Shown here piece by piece: positions 1 to 8,537 of a stretch of DNA of 36,455 nucleotides (the first letter of the stretch is position 1; each line of letters begins with the position of its first letter). The notes under the pieces are model-generated. The model was not told where the DNA came from. It worked only from the letters and a program-made list of their open reading frames with translations, and searched no databases. The position numbers and the translations under genes were made by a program. Source of the stretch: Albibeggiatoa sp964388965 (GTDB taxonomy: Bacteria > Pseudomonadota > Gammaproteobacteria > Beggiatoales > Beggiatoaceae); the NCBI GenBank assembly GCA_964388965.1, contig CAYMCP010000035.1, positions 1 to 36,455 on the forward strand, in the 5' to 3' direction.

Positions 1-82
1 GAATGCGATTGCTACGGTCAATATAAAGATAGCCTTCTTTTATCAACATGTTAAAGTCAGTTATGCCATAAGGAAATTTCAT
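1..82 (-). CDS. AAA-ATPase-like / PD-(D/E)XK family protein, 5' end only
   Basis: The minus strand from an ATG at 82 reads MKFPYGITDFNMLIKEGYLY, then IDRSNRI, and runs off the left edge of the window after 27 residues. This is the characteristic start of the AAA-ATPase_like (PF09820) family, whose members usually carry a C-terminal PD-(D/E)XK nuclease-like domain (DUF1703) and occur in many copies in some large sulfur bacteria and Bacteroidetes. Family assignment rests on the recognisable N-terminal KFPYGI.DF...GY.Y.DR pattern. A weak AGGG lies about 8 bases upstream. The cellular role of the family is not known. It directly follows a fragment of a second copy (84-182). Whether the gene is intact cannot be seen here. 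Confidence 0.6.
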   Translation of the reverse strand, partial: MKFPYGITDFNMLIKEGYLYIDRSNRI

Positions 83-83
83 T

Positions 84-182
84 TTTTACACCCTAATTTG
101 GAAAAAGTAGTAATTCGATAACATATTGAGTAATAAGCTTTTGCCAAATCGACGCGGACGTAAAAATAACAACTGTAGGAGT
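84..182 (-). pseudogene. Walker A fragment of a second AAA-ATPase-like gene
   Basis: Reading the minus strand from about 182 gives QLLFLRPRRFGKSLLLNML followed by SNYYFFQIRV and a stop (TAA, 86-88). RPRRFGKS is the P-loop region of the same AAA-ATPase-like family as the neighbouring 5' end at 1-82, where it normally lies about 35-45 residues after the MKFPYGI start. The upstream 5' part is missing and is replaced by a repeat that begins at about 174, and a stop ends the frame soon after the P-loop. It is therefore a broken remnant, left by duplication or recombination between copies and cut by the repeat. Confidence 0.6.
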
Positions 183-220
183 TACGCAATTGAGTTCAAA
201 GTATAGCGTGGAACTCTAAG
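174..220. repeat. Partial MITE-like repeat (copy A), TAGGAGTTACGCA end
   Basis: The string TAGGAGTTACGCAATT starting at 175 is a variant of the repeat end seen at 14122, 27520 (reversed), 31829, 31974 (reversed), 32087 (reversed) and 36395. The following GTATAGCGTGGAACTC resembles the inner part of those copies. It abuts the truncated AAA-ATPase-like fragment. The rest of 220-381 is AT-rich with no gene that I can support. Confidence 0.55.
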
Positions 221-381
221 GTTGAACGATGCAAATCCCTTGTAAAATTTTGAACACAATCTTTTTCATGCTAACCGAAAGCTCAAACTTTACCTAGATG
301 TCAAATCGGTTCTATATGAGAATGTAAAATCTATTTTATAAAAATCAGAGCAAATAGGTACGCAAAATTTACTTTGCTAAA

Positions 382-996
382 TCAATTCAATAACAAGTCA
401 TCTAACAGTGTCATCAAGGTTGATTTTTGTACTGATTGTTTTAAGTGTTGCGTTCGGATAATTGCTCGTAAATCCCATAATGCGTGCTCAAAATCGTCAT
501 TTACAACTAAATAATCAAATTTATAACAATGTTGCATTTCCTCAACTGCTGCCTGCAAACGGCGTTTAATGGTCTCTCCATCATCTTGTCCGCGTCCGTG
601 TAAACGCTGTGACAAAGCTGGTCTTGAAGGAGGGAGAATAAAAATACTGATAGCATCCGGCATAAATTGGCGTACTTTTTCCGCGCCCTGCCAATCAATT
701 TCTAAAATAATATCAATGCCTTGTATTAATTTAGATTCTACCCATGTTCTTGACGTACCGTAATAATTATCGAATACCGTTGCATATTCTAAAAATACAT
801 TATCTGCTAACATTGCCTCAAATTGAGTTTTATCCACAAAATAATAATTTTTTCCGTGTATTTCACCTTTTCTGGCAGGGCGGGTAGTATGAGATATTGA
901 AACTTGTAAATTTTCGTGAATTGCCAACAATGCGTTGACTAGACTGGTTTTACCTGCACCAGACGGCGCGGAAATAATGTATAAATGACCTTGCAT
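382..996 (-). CDS. gmk: Guanylate kinase
   Basis: Gmk phosphorylates GMP to GDP with ATP in the cytoplasm, an essential step of guanine nucleotide supply and of recycling in (p)ppGpp metabolism. The 204-residue length is normal for bacterial Gmk. The P-loop APSGAGKTS is at residues 10-18 and the GMP-binding TRPxRxGE..G..Y.F signature follows at about 38-53. It starts 9 bases after glmM ends, so it is probably co-transcribed with it as the last gene of the long minus-strand run. In many gammaproteobacteria gmk sits next to rpoZ/spoT instead, so this linkage is less usual. No clear rho-independent terminator follows. Confidence 0.97.
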   Translation of the reverse strand: MQGHLYIISAPSGAGKTSLVNALLAIHENLQVSISHTTRPARKGEIHGKNYYFVDKTQFEAMLADNVFLEYATVFDNYYGTSRTWVESKLIQGIDIILEIDWQGAEKVRQFMPDAISIFILPPSRPALSQRLHGRGQDDGETIKRRLQAAVEEMQHCYKFDYLVVNDDFEHALWDLRAIIRTQHLKQSVQKSTLMTLLDDLLLN

Positions 997-1005
997 AATA
1001 ATCTC

Positions 1006-2346
1006 TTAATTTGCTAACTGACTCACGACTTGAGCAAGCTGTTTTGCAATGATTTCAACCTGTTGGATGTCAAATCCTTCCACCATTACCCGAACTACAG
1101 GCTCTGTACCAGACGGACGTAACAAGATACGACCTTGTCCTGCAAGTAATTGTTCGGCATCCCTAATAGCTTGTTGAATAGAAGCATGTTGTAAATCAAT
1201 ATGTTGTTTAATAGGTACGTTGATCATGTGTTGTGGCGATTTGCGCATTCCAACTTTTAGTTCATGCAAACTCAGATTAGAATTCGCCATGATTGCCAAC
1301 ACTTGTAAAGCTGTAACAATGCCGTCGCCGGTTGTCGTGCGGTCAAGACAGATAATGTGTCCAGAAGATTCGCCACCTAAAGTGCTATGCAATTGTTGGA
1401 GTTTTTCTAACACATATCTATCACCGACTTTGCTACGCTGAAAATCAATACCATGACTTACTAATGCTTGCTCTAATCCTAAATTACTCATCAGTGTACC
1501 GACCACACTACCTTGTAATTTACCAGCTCGATGTTTATCCATTGCGATAATAAATAATAACTCGTCACCATCTACTACCTCACCTCTATCGTCAACCATG
1601 ATCACCCGATCACCATCACCGTCCAGAGCAATACCTAAATTTGCTTGATACTCTAAAACGGCTTTTTGTAAAGCTTGCGGTTGAGTCGCGCCGAAACCTG
1701 CATTAATGTTCAAACCATTAGGTTCGACACCGATTGAGATAACATGCGCATCTAATTCATTAAAAACATTAGGTGCAATGTGGTAAGTTGCGCCATGCGC
1801 ACAATCTACGATAATTTTGAAGCCTTTTAAATTCACATCATAAGGCAAGGTACTTTTACAGAATTCAATGTAACGTCCTGCGGCATCGGCAATGCGTTTA
1901 GCTTTTCCTAATTGATTAGGTTCAACCGTTTGCATTGGCTCGTTTAATTTAGCTTCAATTTTAAATTCTAATTCATCGGGTAGTTTCGTGCCGGTTTTAG
2001 AAAAAAATTTAATTCCATTATCTTGAAACGGATTATGTGATGCGCTGATCACGATACCCGCTTGTGCGTGAAAAGTTCTTGTTAAATAAGCGATGGCTGG
2101 CGTGGGCATAGGTCCTAATAAGCAAATATCCATACCCGCTGCGGATAAACCTGCTTCTAGTGCAGATTCAAACATATAACCTGAAATGCGTGTATCTTTA
2201 CCAATTAATACCTTATTGCTGCCATTAGCTTGCGCTAACACCCGTCCAACAGCCCAACCAAGTTTTAATACAAATTCTGCTGTGATAGGCGGTTTACCGA
2301 CCACGCCACGTATACCATCAGTACCGAAATATTTACGTTGTTGCAT
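1006..2346 (-). CDS. glmM: Phosphoglucosamine mutase
   Basis: GlmM interconverts glucosamine-6-phosphate and glucosamine-1-phosphate, feeding UDP-GlcNAc for peptidoglycan and lipopolysaccharide. The 446 residues match the family. The N-terminal FGTDGIRG (7-14), the phosphoserine loop SASHNP (101-106, catalytic Ser103), the Mg-binding DGDGDR (242-247) and the C-terminal phosphate-binding RPSGTEP loop are all present. No strong Shine-Dalgarno sequence precedes the ATG. It lies 237 bp downstream of gshB, with a palindromic repeat in the gap, and is followed closely by gmk. The usual folP/ftsH neighbours are absent. Confidence 0.97.
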   Translation of the reverse strand: MQQRKYFGTDGIRGVVGKPPITAEFVLKLGWAVGRVLAQANGSNKVLIGKDTRISGYMFESALEAGLSAAGMDICLLGPMPTPAIAYLTRTFHAQAGIVISASHNPFQDNGIKFFSKTGTKLPDELEFKIEAKLNEPMQTVEPNQLGKAKRIADAAGRYIEFCKSTLPYDVNLKGFKIIVDCAHGATYHIAPNVFNELDAHVISIGVEPNGLNINAGFGATQPQALQKAVLEYQANLGIALDGDGDRVIMVDDRGEVVDGDELLFIIAMDKHRAGKLQGSVVGTLMSNLGLEQALVSHGIDFQRSKVGDRYVLEKLQQLHSTLGGESSGHIICLDRTTTGDGIVTALQVLAIMANSNLSLHELKVGMRKSPQHMINVPIKQHIDLQHASIQQAIRDAEQLLAGQGRILLRPSGTEPVVRVMVEGFDIQQVEIIAKQLAQVVSQLAN

Positions 2347-2435
2347 TATTAGTTTTTAGTAACGAAAGAAATGAATAATAACACTTTATCAGTTAGCACG
2401 TAAAACGACGTGTCATAACAGCAATTTTTAATTTT

Positions 2436-2570
2436 TTCCTCGTTCCAGCGGTCTCCGTTGCGACGAGGAAAATTCTTTTTGCATGACGCTGCGCGTCAAT
2501 GGTTTATTCTACGCGGTGCGTAGAACAATATTTTTCCGTGTAAACTTAACGCAGCACGTAGAATGAGGAG
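2436..2570. repeat. Palindromic repeat cluster between gshB and glmM (copy B)
   Basis: The gap holds several inverted repeats: TTCCTCGT (2436-2443) with ACGAGGAA (2463-2470); GACGC/GCGTC at 2485-2497; and a perfect TTCTACGC/GCGTAGAA hairpin with a 3-base loop at 2507-2525. The stretch around CGGTCTCCGTTG matches the core of the MITE-like copies at 27413, 31867 and 36419. This is a decayed member of the same family. Confidence 0.6.
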
Positions 2571-2583
2571 GGAAATTAAAATT

Positions 2584-3525
2584 TTAAAGGCGTTGCGCAA
2601 TCGTGTCCATCAATTGCCCTGCAATATCTAAATTAAACTGCTGATCAAGCTCACGAATACAAGTAGGACTGGTTACATTAATTTCAGTTAAATAATCACC
2701 AATAACATCCAATCCTACAAAAATTAAACCCTTTTCGCGTAAAGTCGCGCCTACTTGTTCGCAAATCCAATAATCTCGCTCGTTTAATGCAATCCCTTCT
2801 CCGCGCCCACCTGCTGCCAAATTGCCGCGTGTTTCGCCCAATGCTGGAATACGTGCTAATGCGTAGGGAATCGGTTTACCTTCAATCAATAAAATGCGTT
2901 TATCACCTTGACTAATTTCCGGAATAAAACGTTGCGCCATGATAAAACGTCGTTGATGATCAGTTAAAGTTTCAATAATAACCGATGTGTTGACATCATT
3001 TTGCCTAATCCGAAAAATGGATGCACCACCCATACCATCTAAGGGTTTTAAGATAATATCTTGGTGTTGGACAAGAAAATCTCGAATGAGTTGTATTTGA
3101 TTAGTGACTAAATTGGGTGGACAACATTGCGGAAACCACATCGTGTATAATTTTTCATTCGCATCTCGTAAACTTTGTGGTTTATTAACTATCAAAGTAC
3201 CTTGTTTTTCAGCTTGTTCTAGCAAATAAGTCGCAATAATGTATTCTAAATTAAACGGCGGGTCTTTGCGCATCAAAATAACATCTAATGTGTGTAATGG
3301 TTGTATTGTCTCATGCGTTAAGTGATACCAATTTTTAGCATTATCAATTACTTCAATATATTGCATTCTGGCATAGGCTTGACCATCACGTAAAAACAAA
3401 TCAGCCAATTCCATATAGTAGAGCTGCCAACCACGCGCCTGTGCTGCTAATAACATAGCAAAACTACTATCTTTTCGTATATTGATGTACGCAATTGCAT
3501 CCATTACAACACCCAATTTAATCAT
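2584..3525 (-). CDS. gshB: Glutathione synthetase
   Basis: GshB joins gamma-glutamylcysteine and glycine using ATP, the second step of glutathione synthesis. The 313-residue ATP-grasp protein has the proteobacterial pattern: a start reading MIKLGVVMD, RKDPPFNLEY at 86-95, the ATP-grasp lysine and glycine loop ILKPLDGMGGASIF at 158-171, and a C-terminal NVTSPTCIRE that is the family's metal/ATP-binding end. Its start overlaps the end of rnc by 8 bp, so it is translationally coupled to rnc. The era gene normally found after rnc is not here. Confidence 0.97.
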   Translation of the reverse strand: MIKLGVVMDAIAYINIRKDSSFAMLLAAQARGWQLYYMELADLFLRDGQAYARMQYIEVIDNAKNWYHLTHETIQPLHTLDVILMRKDPPFNLEYIIATYLLEQAEKQGTLIVNKPQSLRDANEKLYTMWFPQCCPPNLVTNQIQLIRDFLVQHQDIILKPLDGMGGASIFRIRQNDVNTSVIIETLTDHQRRFIMAQRFIPEISQGDKRILLIEGKPIPYALARIPALGETRGNLAAGGRGEGIALNERDYWICEQVGATLREKGLIFVGLDVIGDYLTEINVTSPTCIRELDQQFNLDIAGQLMDTIAQRL

Positions 3526-4210
3526 CTTTCTCAGCCTGTTTTTTTAATAATTTCAAGGCATGATATGCTGCGTCCTGTTCAGCGCGCCGTCGGCTATCAC
3601 CCCTACCTCTGGTTGCTTTTAAACCCTCAATTTGGCACTGTACTTCAAAATGCTGATTATGTGCTGGACCTTGCATTTTTAAAACTTGATAATCGGGTAA
3701 AGGCTGTTGACGTGCCTGTAAATACTCTTGTAAGCACGTTTTAGGGTCTTTTTCGATAGTTGAAGTGGATAAATTCGACAAACGTGATTCAAACCATTTT
3801 AATACGACTTGCTGACAATTAAGTAAATCAGAATCAAGATATATCGCGCCAATAACAGCCTCAAGCGCGTCCGCTAATGTTGAATTGCGTCGCCAACCTC
3901 CAGAGCGTTGCTCACCCATACCCAGACAGAGATGATGACCTAACTCCAATTCTTGTGCAATTTCCGCCAAAGTTTCGCCTTTAACCAAGCTGGCACGTAA
4001 TCGAGTCAACTGCCCTTCTTTTGCTTTTGGAAAACGTTGGAATAGGAATTCACCGATAATCAAACTTAATAACGCATCACCTAAAAATTCTAAGCGTTCA
4101 TTATTGGGATTACCAGCACTGCGGTGAGTTAAAGCGGTTTGTAAATGCGCTGATTGCTGAAACTGATAACCCAAAGTTTGATAAAGTTTTTGTAAATCAA
4201 ATTCTTTCAA
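3518..4210 (-). CDS. rnc: Ribonuclease III
   Basis: RNase III cleaves double-stranded RNA in rRNA and mRNA maturation. The 230 residues show the signature NERLEFLGDALL (37-48, with Glu41 and Asp45) and the second metal-binding pair Asp114/Glu117 in LADALEAVIG, followed by a C-terminal dsRNA-binding domain (about 155-225). The start codon is TTG (4208-4210): no ATG is available in the N-terminal half and the homologous N-terminus begins here. No clear Shine-Dalgarno precedes it. The DUF4845 stop is only 5 bases upstream and the gene overlaps gshB by 8 bp, so translational coupling is likely. Confidence 0.95.
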   Translation of the reverse strand: MKEFDLQKLYQTLGYQFQQSAHLQTALTHRSAGNPNNERLEFLGDALLSLIIGEFLFQRFPKAKEGQLTRLRASLVKGETLAEIAQELELGHHLCLGMGEQRSGGWRRNSTLADALEAVIGAIYLDSDLLNCQQVVLKWFESRLSNLSTSTIEKDPKTCLQEYLQARQQPLPDYQVLKMQGPAHNQHFEVQCQIEGLKATRGRGDSRRRAEQDAAYHALKLLKKQAEKDD

Positions 4211-4215
4211 GGAAA

Positions 4216-4584
4216 CTATTTAAATTCAATGGTTTGGTCAAATTTAGAAATCAAATACAGGTTGCTAAATAACGGGATTTCATCTTGAAATTGTACAATC
4301 AATTCAAATCCTTCGGGTGTGCGTTTGTATTTAATAAATTCGTCGTAGTTGTTGTTTTTAATTTTACTCACATCGTTTACCCCAAAACGACGCATTAGTG
4401 CTTTTTTCACTGTCATTGCGCTTTGCTTTTTAATATCAGGAATCGATTTGATGCTTTCTAGCGAACTCATGATTTTAGACTGTTCCATGTAGATTGGAAA
4501 AAGCTGAAATCCAAGCCAACCGATTGTACCAATAATAATGAGTGGAATGATGAATTTAGTGATACCACGTTGTTTAATAAGCAT
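4216..4584 (-). CDS. DUF4845 family small membrane protein
   Basis: This 122-residue protein has one N-terminal membrane segment (about 10-30, rich in Ile/Leu) and a soluble C-terminal part. Its position between lepB and rnc and its length match the DUF4845 family, a conserved gammaproteobacterial protein of unknown function found at this locus. A good AAGGGG ribosome-binding site lies about 6 bases before the ATG. A 187-bp gap separates it from lepB, longer than is typical in this operon. I see no specific function in the sequence. Confidence 0.8.
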   Translation of the reverse strand: MLIKQRGITKFIIPLIIIGTIGWLGFQLFPIYMEQSKIMSSLESIKSIPDIKKQSAMTVKKALMRRFGVNDVSKIKNNNYDEFIKYKRTPEGFELIVQFQDEIPLFSNLYLISKFDQTIEFK

Positions 4585-4771
4585 TTTTTCCCCTTAATAG
4601 TGCTACATAGTTCTGACATCTATTCTACTGAATATCAAAGTAATCATGTTTTTGAGTTACTGGACTAGTTTATAGCCTTTAAAAACTGTTCACAATATTG
4701 GGTATAGAATTCTCTCAATTTTATAATATAACTCATTGATTTGTTAGAAACAATTATTTATACCAAGCAAA

Positions 4772-5614
4772 TTATTTAATTCTTGTACCTAAACGTTCCC
4801 AGCTAATACCGCCATTCGACCAATCCAAATTCATCCAGATAAAAAAAGCCTTACCGATCAAGTTTTGTTCTGGCACTGTTCCCCAATAACGGCTATCCCG
4901 ACTATTATCACGATTATCACCCAATACAAAATATTCTCCCTCAGGCAATACATATTGATTATATTTAATATGGGTAGGATGTTTAGGTATGATTAAAATT
5001 TGGTGTGTTGCGTCGGGCAGATGCTCAATGCGCAAATCCGCGCCCGTCATATTACTGCCAGAGCCTTCACCACTGTAGGTAGCAATTTTTTCTTGGCTGA
5101 CAATTTCACCATTAATATACAAGTGTTTGCTTTCACGGTTATAGTGAATTGTATCGCCGGGTAGACCTACTACACGCTTAATAAAGGGAGTCGAAAGGTC
5201 TTCAGGATAGCGGAATACAACGACATCGCCACGCTTTGGCTCACCAATCGGGATAATTTTACTATTGATAACGGGTAGACGAATGCCATAGGCAAATTTA
5301 TTGACTAAAATGAAATCGCCTATCAGTAAAGTAGGCATCATTGAGCCAGACGGAATCCGAAACGGCTCAACTAAGAATGAGCGTAAAATTAATACAATTA
5401 AAAACACCGGTAGCAAAGATTTAGATAAATCCACTATTAATGGTAAACTTTTCGCCTCTTCTCGTACTGCGTCGCTGGCATCCGGCGGTAATTTTTTCAC
5501 TAATTCACGACGCTTCGGTGCGATAAAAACAGTATCGAATAGCCAGATTAAGCCACTAATTACAATACAGATGACTAATATCGTCGCTAAATCCCAGTTC
5601 CAGTCTAAGTTCAT
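4772..5614 (-). CDS. lepB: Signal peptidase I
   Basis: LepB cleaves signal peptides from Sec- and Tat-exported proteins at the outer face of the inner membrane, using a Ser/Lys dyad. The 280 residues include two membrane segments (about 10-30 and 60-80), the nucleophile motif PSGSMMPTL (Ser91) and the general base in FIKRVVGLPGD (Lys147), plus the late GDNRDNSRDSR signature. Its ATG overlaps the lepA stop by 4 bp, the classic lepA-lepB arrangement. Confidence 0.97.
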   Translation of the reverse strand: MNLDWNWDLATILVICIVISGLIWLFDTVFIAPKRRELVKKLPPDASDAVREEAKSLPLIVDLSKSLLPVFLIVLILRSFLVEPFRIPSGSMMPTLLIGDFILVNKFAYGIRLPVINSKIIPIGEPKRGDVVVFRYPEDLSTPFIKRVVGLPGDTIHYNRESKHLYINGEIVSQEKIATYSGEGSGSNMTGADLRIEHLPDATHQILIIPKHPTHIKYNQYVLPEGEYFVLGDNRDNSRDSRYWGTVPEQNLIGKAFFIWMNLDWSNGGISWERLGTRIK

Positions 5615-7410
5615 TTGTTGGTTTTCCCGACATGTAATACAGCTAAAAACGCATCTTGTGGAATCGTTACAGAACCCACTTGTTTCATACGTTTTTTACC
5701 TTCTTTTTGTTTTTCTAGCAATTTACGCTTACGTGTTACGTCCCCACCATAACATTTTGCTGTGACGTTTTTGCGTAAGGCTTTCACGGTTTGACGCGCA
5801 ATAATTTGTGAACCAATCGCCGCTTGAATAGCAACATCAAACATTTGGCGCGGTATCACGTCTTTCATGCGTTCTGTTAATTCTCTTCCCCGTACTGTAC
5901 TTTGGTCACGATGTACAATAATGGATAAAGCATCAACAGGTTCACCATTAATTAATACATCTAATCTAACTAATGGTGCAAGTTGGAATCGTACAAAATT
6001 ATACTCTAACGAGGCATAACCACGACTGACTGATTTTAGGCGGTCGAAAAAGTCTAACACCATTTCACTCATAGGTAATTCGTAAGAAAGTGCGACTTGT
6101 GAGCCTAAATACTGCAATTTCGTTTGTACGCCACGTTTTTCAATACATAAATTGATGACGTTACCCAAATAATCTTGTGGCAACAACATATTAGTTTCAA
6201 CAATGGGTTCGCGCATTTCAGCAATTTTGTTCAACGCGGGCAAAGCCGACGGATTATCTATTAATATGACATCGCCGGATGTTGTTTTAACCTCATATAT
6301 GACCGTTGGAGCGGTGGTAATCAAATCTAATTCATATTCACGTTCTAGGCGTTCTTGGATGATTTCCATGTGTAGCATACCTAAAAAACCACAACGAAAT
6401 CCAAAACCTAACGCTTGTGAGTTCTCAGGTTCATAGTGTAATGCTGCGTCATTCAAACGTAATTTAGATAAGGCTTCACGGAATGAATCATAATCTGCTG
6501 AATCGGTCGGAAACATACCCGCAAATACACGTGGTTTAATCGCCTGAAAACCGGGCAATGGTTTATCGGTTGGATTATCGTCAGTGGTTAAAGTATCGCC
6601 GACTGGTGCGCCATAAATATCTTTAATGCCCGCAACAACAAAACCAACTTCGCCAGTACCTAACACATCTTTATCAGTACGTTTTGGGGTAAAAATACCC
6701 ACTTTATCGACTTGGAAACTGCGTCCGGTAGACAGGATTTTGATTTTCTGACGCTTACTCAAGCTACCATTAACGACCCGAACCAGTGATACCACACCTA
6801 AATAGTTATCAAACCAAGAATCAATAATTAATGCTTGTAATGGTGCATCAGGGTTGCCTTTTGGTGGTGGAATTTTTTTAATTAAAGTTTCTAATAACTC
6901 TTCTACACCAAGTCCGGTTTTTGCGCTGATTTGACTGGCATCATGCGCTTCAATTCCAATAATTTCCTCAATTTGCTGTATTACCCGTTCAGGTTCAGCA
7001 GAAGGCAAATCTATTTTGTTTAGGACTGGTAAGACTTCTAAACCTTGTTCAATCGCAGTATAACAATTAGCAACACTTTGTGCTTCAACGCCTTGCGCTG
7101 CGTCCACGACGAGTAATGCACCTTCACAAGCGGCTAAGGAACGTGATACTTCATAAGAAAAATCGACATGCCCCGGCGTATCAATAAAATTTAGATGATA
7201 AATCTGACCATCTTTAGCCTGATAATCTAAAGTAACGCTTTGTGCTTTGATAGTAATGCCGCGCTCGCGTTCCAAATCCATCGAGTCTAGTACTTGCTCA
7301 GACATTTCACGCTCTGAAAGACCGCCACAAATTTGAATAAATCTATCAGCTAAAGTGGATTTTCCATGATCGATATGGGCAATAATTGAAAAATTACGGA
7401 TGTGCTTCAT
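5611..7410 (-). CDS. lepA: Elongation factor 4 (back-translocating GTPase)
   Basis: LepA/EF4 is a ribosome-associated GTPase involved in translation under stress and in ribosome assembly. At 599 residues it has the normal length. The GTPase motifs are AHIDHGKST (11-19), DTPGH (77-81) and NKID (131-134), followed by EF-G-like domains II, III and V and the LepA-specific C-terminal domain ending GKTNK. It is the first gene of the lepA-lepB-DUF4845-rnc-gshB run and overlaps lepB by 4 bp. A sigma-70-like promoter can be proposed about 75-100 bp upstream. Confidence 0.98.
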   Translation of the reverse strand: MKHIRNFSIIAHIDHGKSTLADRFIQICGGLSEREMSEQVLDSMDLERERGITIKAQSVTLDYQAKDGQIYHLNFIDTPGHVDFSYEVSRSLAACEGALLVVDAAQGVEAQSVANCYTAIEQGLEVLPVLNKIDLPSAEPERVIQQIEEIIGIEAHDASQISAKTGLGVEELLETLIKKIPPPKGNPDAPLQALIIDSWFDNYLGVVSLVRVVNGSLSKRQKIKILSTGRSFQVDKVGIFTPKRTDKDVLGTGEVGFVVAGIKDIYGAPVGDTLTTDDNPTDKPLPGFQAIKPRVFAGMFPTDSADYDSFREALSKLRLNDAALHYEPENSQALGFGFRCGFLGMLHMEIIQERLEREYELDLITTAPTVIYEVKTTSGDVILIDNPSALPALNKIAEMREPIVETNMLLPQDYLGNVINLCIEKRGVQTKLQYLGSQVALSYELPMSEMVLDFFDRLKSVSRGYASLEYNFVRFQLAPLVRLDVLINGEPVDALSIIVHRDQSTVRGRELTERMKDVIPRQMFDVAIQAAIGSQIIARQTVKALRKNVTAKCYGGDVTRKRKLLEKQKEGKKRMKQVGSVTIPQDAFLAVLHVGKTNK

Positions 7411-7482
7411 GCAGTGTTTTAATTCCAGTTTTATCCCATTGGCTTCAACAGGCTTTTAATGTCTCGCAAAAATACAACAATT

Positions 7483-7511
7483 GTTATCATTTTACAACAT
7501 TTAATTGTCAT
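7483..7511 (-). promoter_or_regulatory. Candidate sigma-70 promoter for the lepA run
   Basis: On the minus strand ATGACA (-35, 7506-7511) and GATAAC (-10, 7483-7488) are separated by 17 bases. A 10-bp palindrome AACAATTGTT (7476-7485) overlaps the -10 side. Matches are 5/6 and 4/6 to consensus. The AT-rich background makes chance matches likely. Confidence 0.35.
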
Positions 7512-7650
7512 TTTATACTTGTGATTGCGTGATAGATTGAGTATCTGATTGATTTAACGCTGTTACTGCTGTTCAGAACTCGATAACTGAAAAAGATTAC
7601 TATGTAAGCTACCGATTTTAAAAAAAGAATACATCAAATTTAAATTATTA

Positions 7651-8301
7651 TTACTCCAACCACGCAGGTAGATCGGTTACATCATCCAAACACACGAGAG
7701 GATTATAATTTAATAAACGCGCTTTTTCCTGCAAACCGTAAGACACAGCAATACTCGCCATACCGGCATTATTCGCCATTTCTAAATCAAACAAACTATC
7801 TCCAATCATGACCGCGTGGTCTGCGTCCACATTTAATTCTTCTAAAATTTCATATAACATTTGCGGATGCGGTTTAGAAAACGTCTCTTCTGCACAGCGC
7901 GTACTATGAAATAATTGTTTCAAACCTGTTTGCTCTAATGCCTCGTCCAAACCACGCCGACCCTTACCCGTTGCAATGGCTAACTGATAACCCTGATCGT
8001 AAAGTGTTTTTAATACTTCGTCGGCTTTATCGAATAACGGCGTTGGTTTAGCTTGTGCCGAAAAATAATTATCTCGATAAATTTTCGTAGCCTGTTTTAA
8101 TTGTGCGGGCGTAGCATCTGGACATAATGCCTCAAATCCTTCAAACAAACCTAAACCAACAATTTGCCTAATGTCATCTACGCTACGTGTTTGTAGTCCA
8201 AGTGCTTTAATGGATGTTTGAAAACAGTCCACAATACGCGCTTGAGAATCCATTAAAGTTCCGTCCCAATCAAAAATAAGCAGTGTAAACTTTTGTGACA
8301 T
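7651..8301 (-). CDS. HAD-family phosphatase, phosphoglycolate phosphatase-like
   Basis: This 216-residue protein is a haloacid dehalogenase-type hydrolase of subfamily IA. Motif I DWDGT (11-15, nucleophile Asp11), motif II ATGKGR (110-115), motif III Lys143 in SKPHP and motif IV GDSLFDLEMA (167-176) are all present, and the cap inserts after motif I. It most resembles the Gph/RluC-adjacent phosphatases of gammaproteobacteria, but the substrate cannot be read from the sequence. It stands 240 bp upstream of lepA with no obvious terminator between them. Confidence 0.9.
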   Translation of the reverse strand: MSQKFTLLIFDWDGTLMDSQARIVDCFQTSIKALGLQTRSVDDIRQIVGLGLFEGFEALCPDATPAQLKQATKIYRDNYFSAQAKPTPLFDKADEVLKTLYDQGYQLAIATGKGRRGLDEALEQTGLKQLFHSTRCAEETFSKPHPQMLYEILEELNVDADHAVMIGDSLFDLEMANNAGMASIAVSYGLQEKARLLNYNPLVCLDDVTDLPAWLE

Positions 8302-8537
8302 AATCTATCCAACGAGTAAAAAATAAAAAGCATAGTTTAGCAGAAATTTTTACCAACCTACCTTGTGTAACATTATCAAAGGCGTAGGCATATAGATATG
8401 TAGAAGAGTGGGTGTGAAATTTGTAATTTTAATATTTTTATTGTTAAGATATAGCGTATCTAAGCTGTATTTCGATAAAGATCGTTGCAATAAAAAATAA
8501 TCATCTTAACTTATTCGCAGATAATTGCTTAAAAAAA

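Noticed and set aside
5301..5765. A 154-residue plus-strand open frame
   Set aside because: It runs antisense across lepB and the end of lepA, both of which are well supported. The composition is not protein-like.
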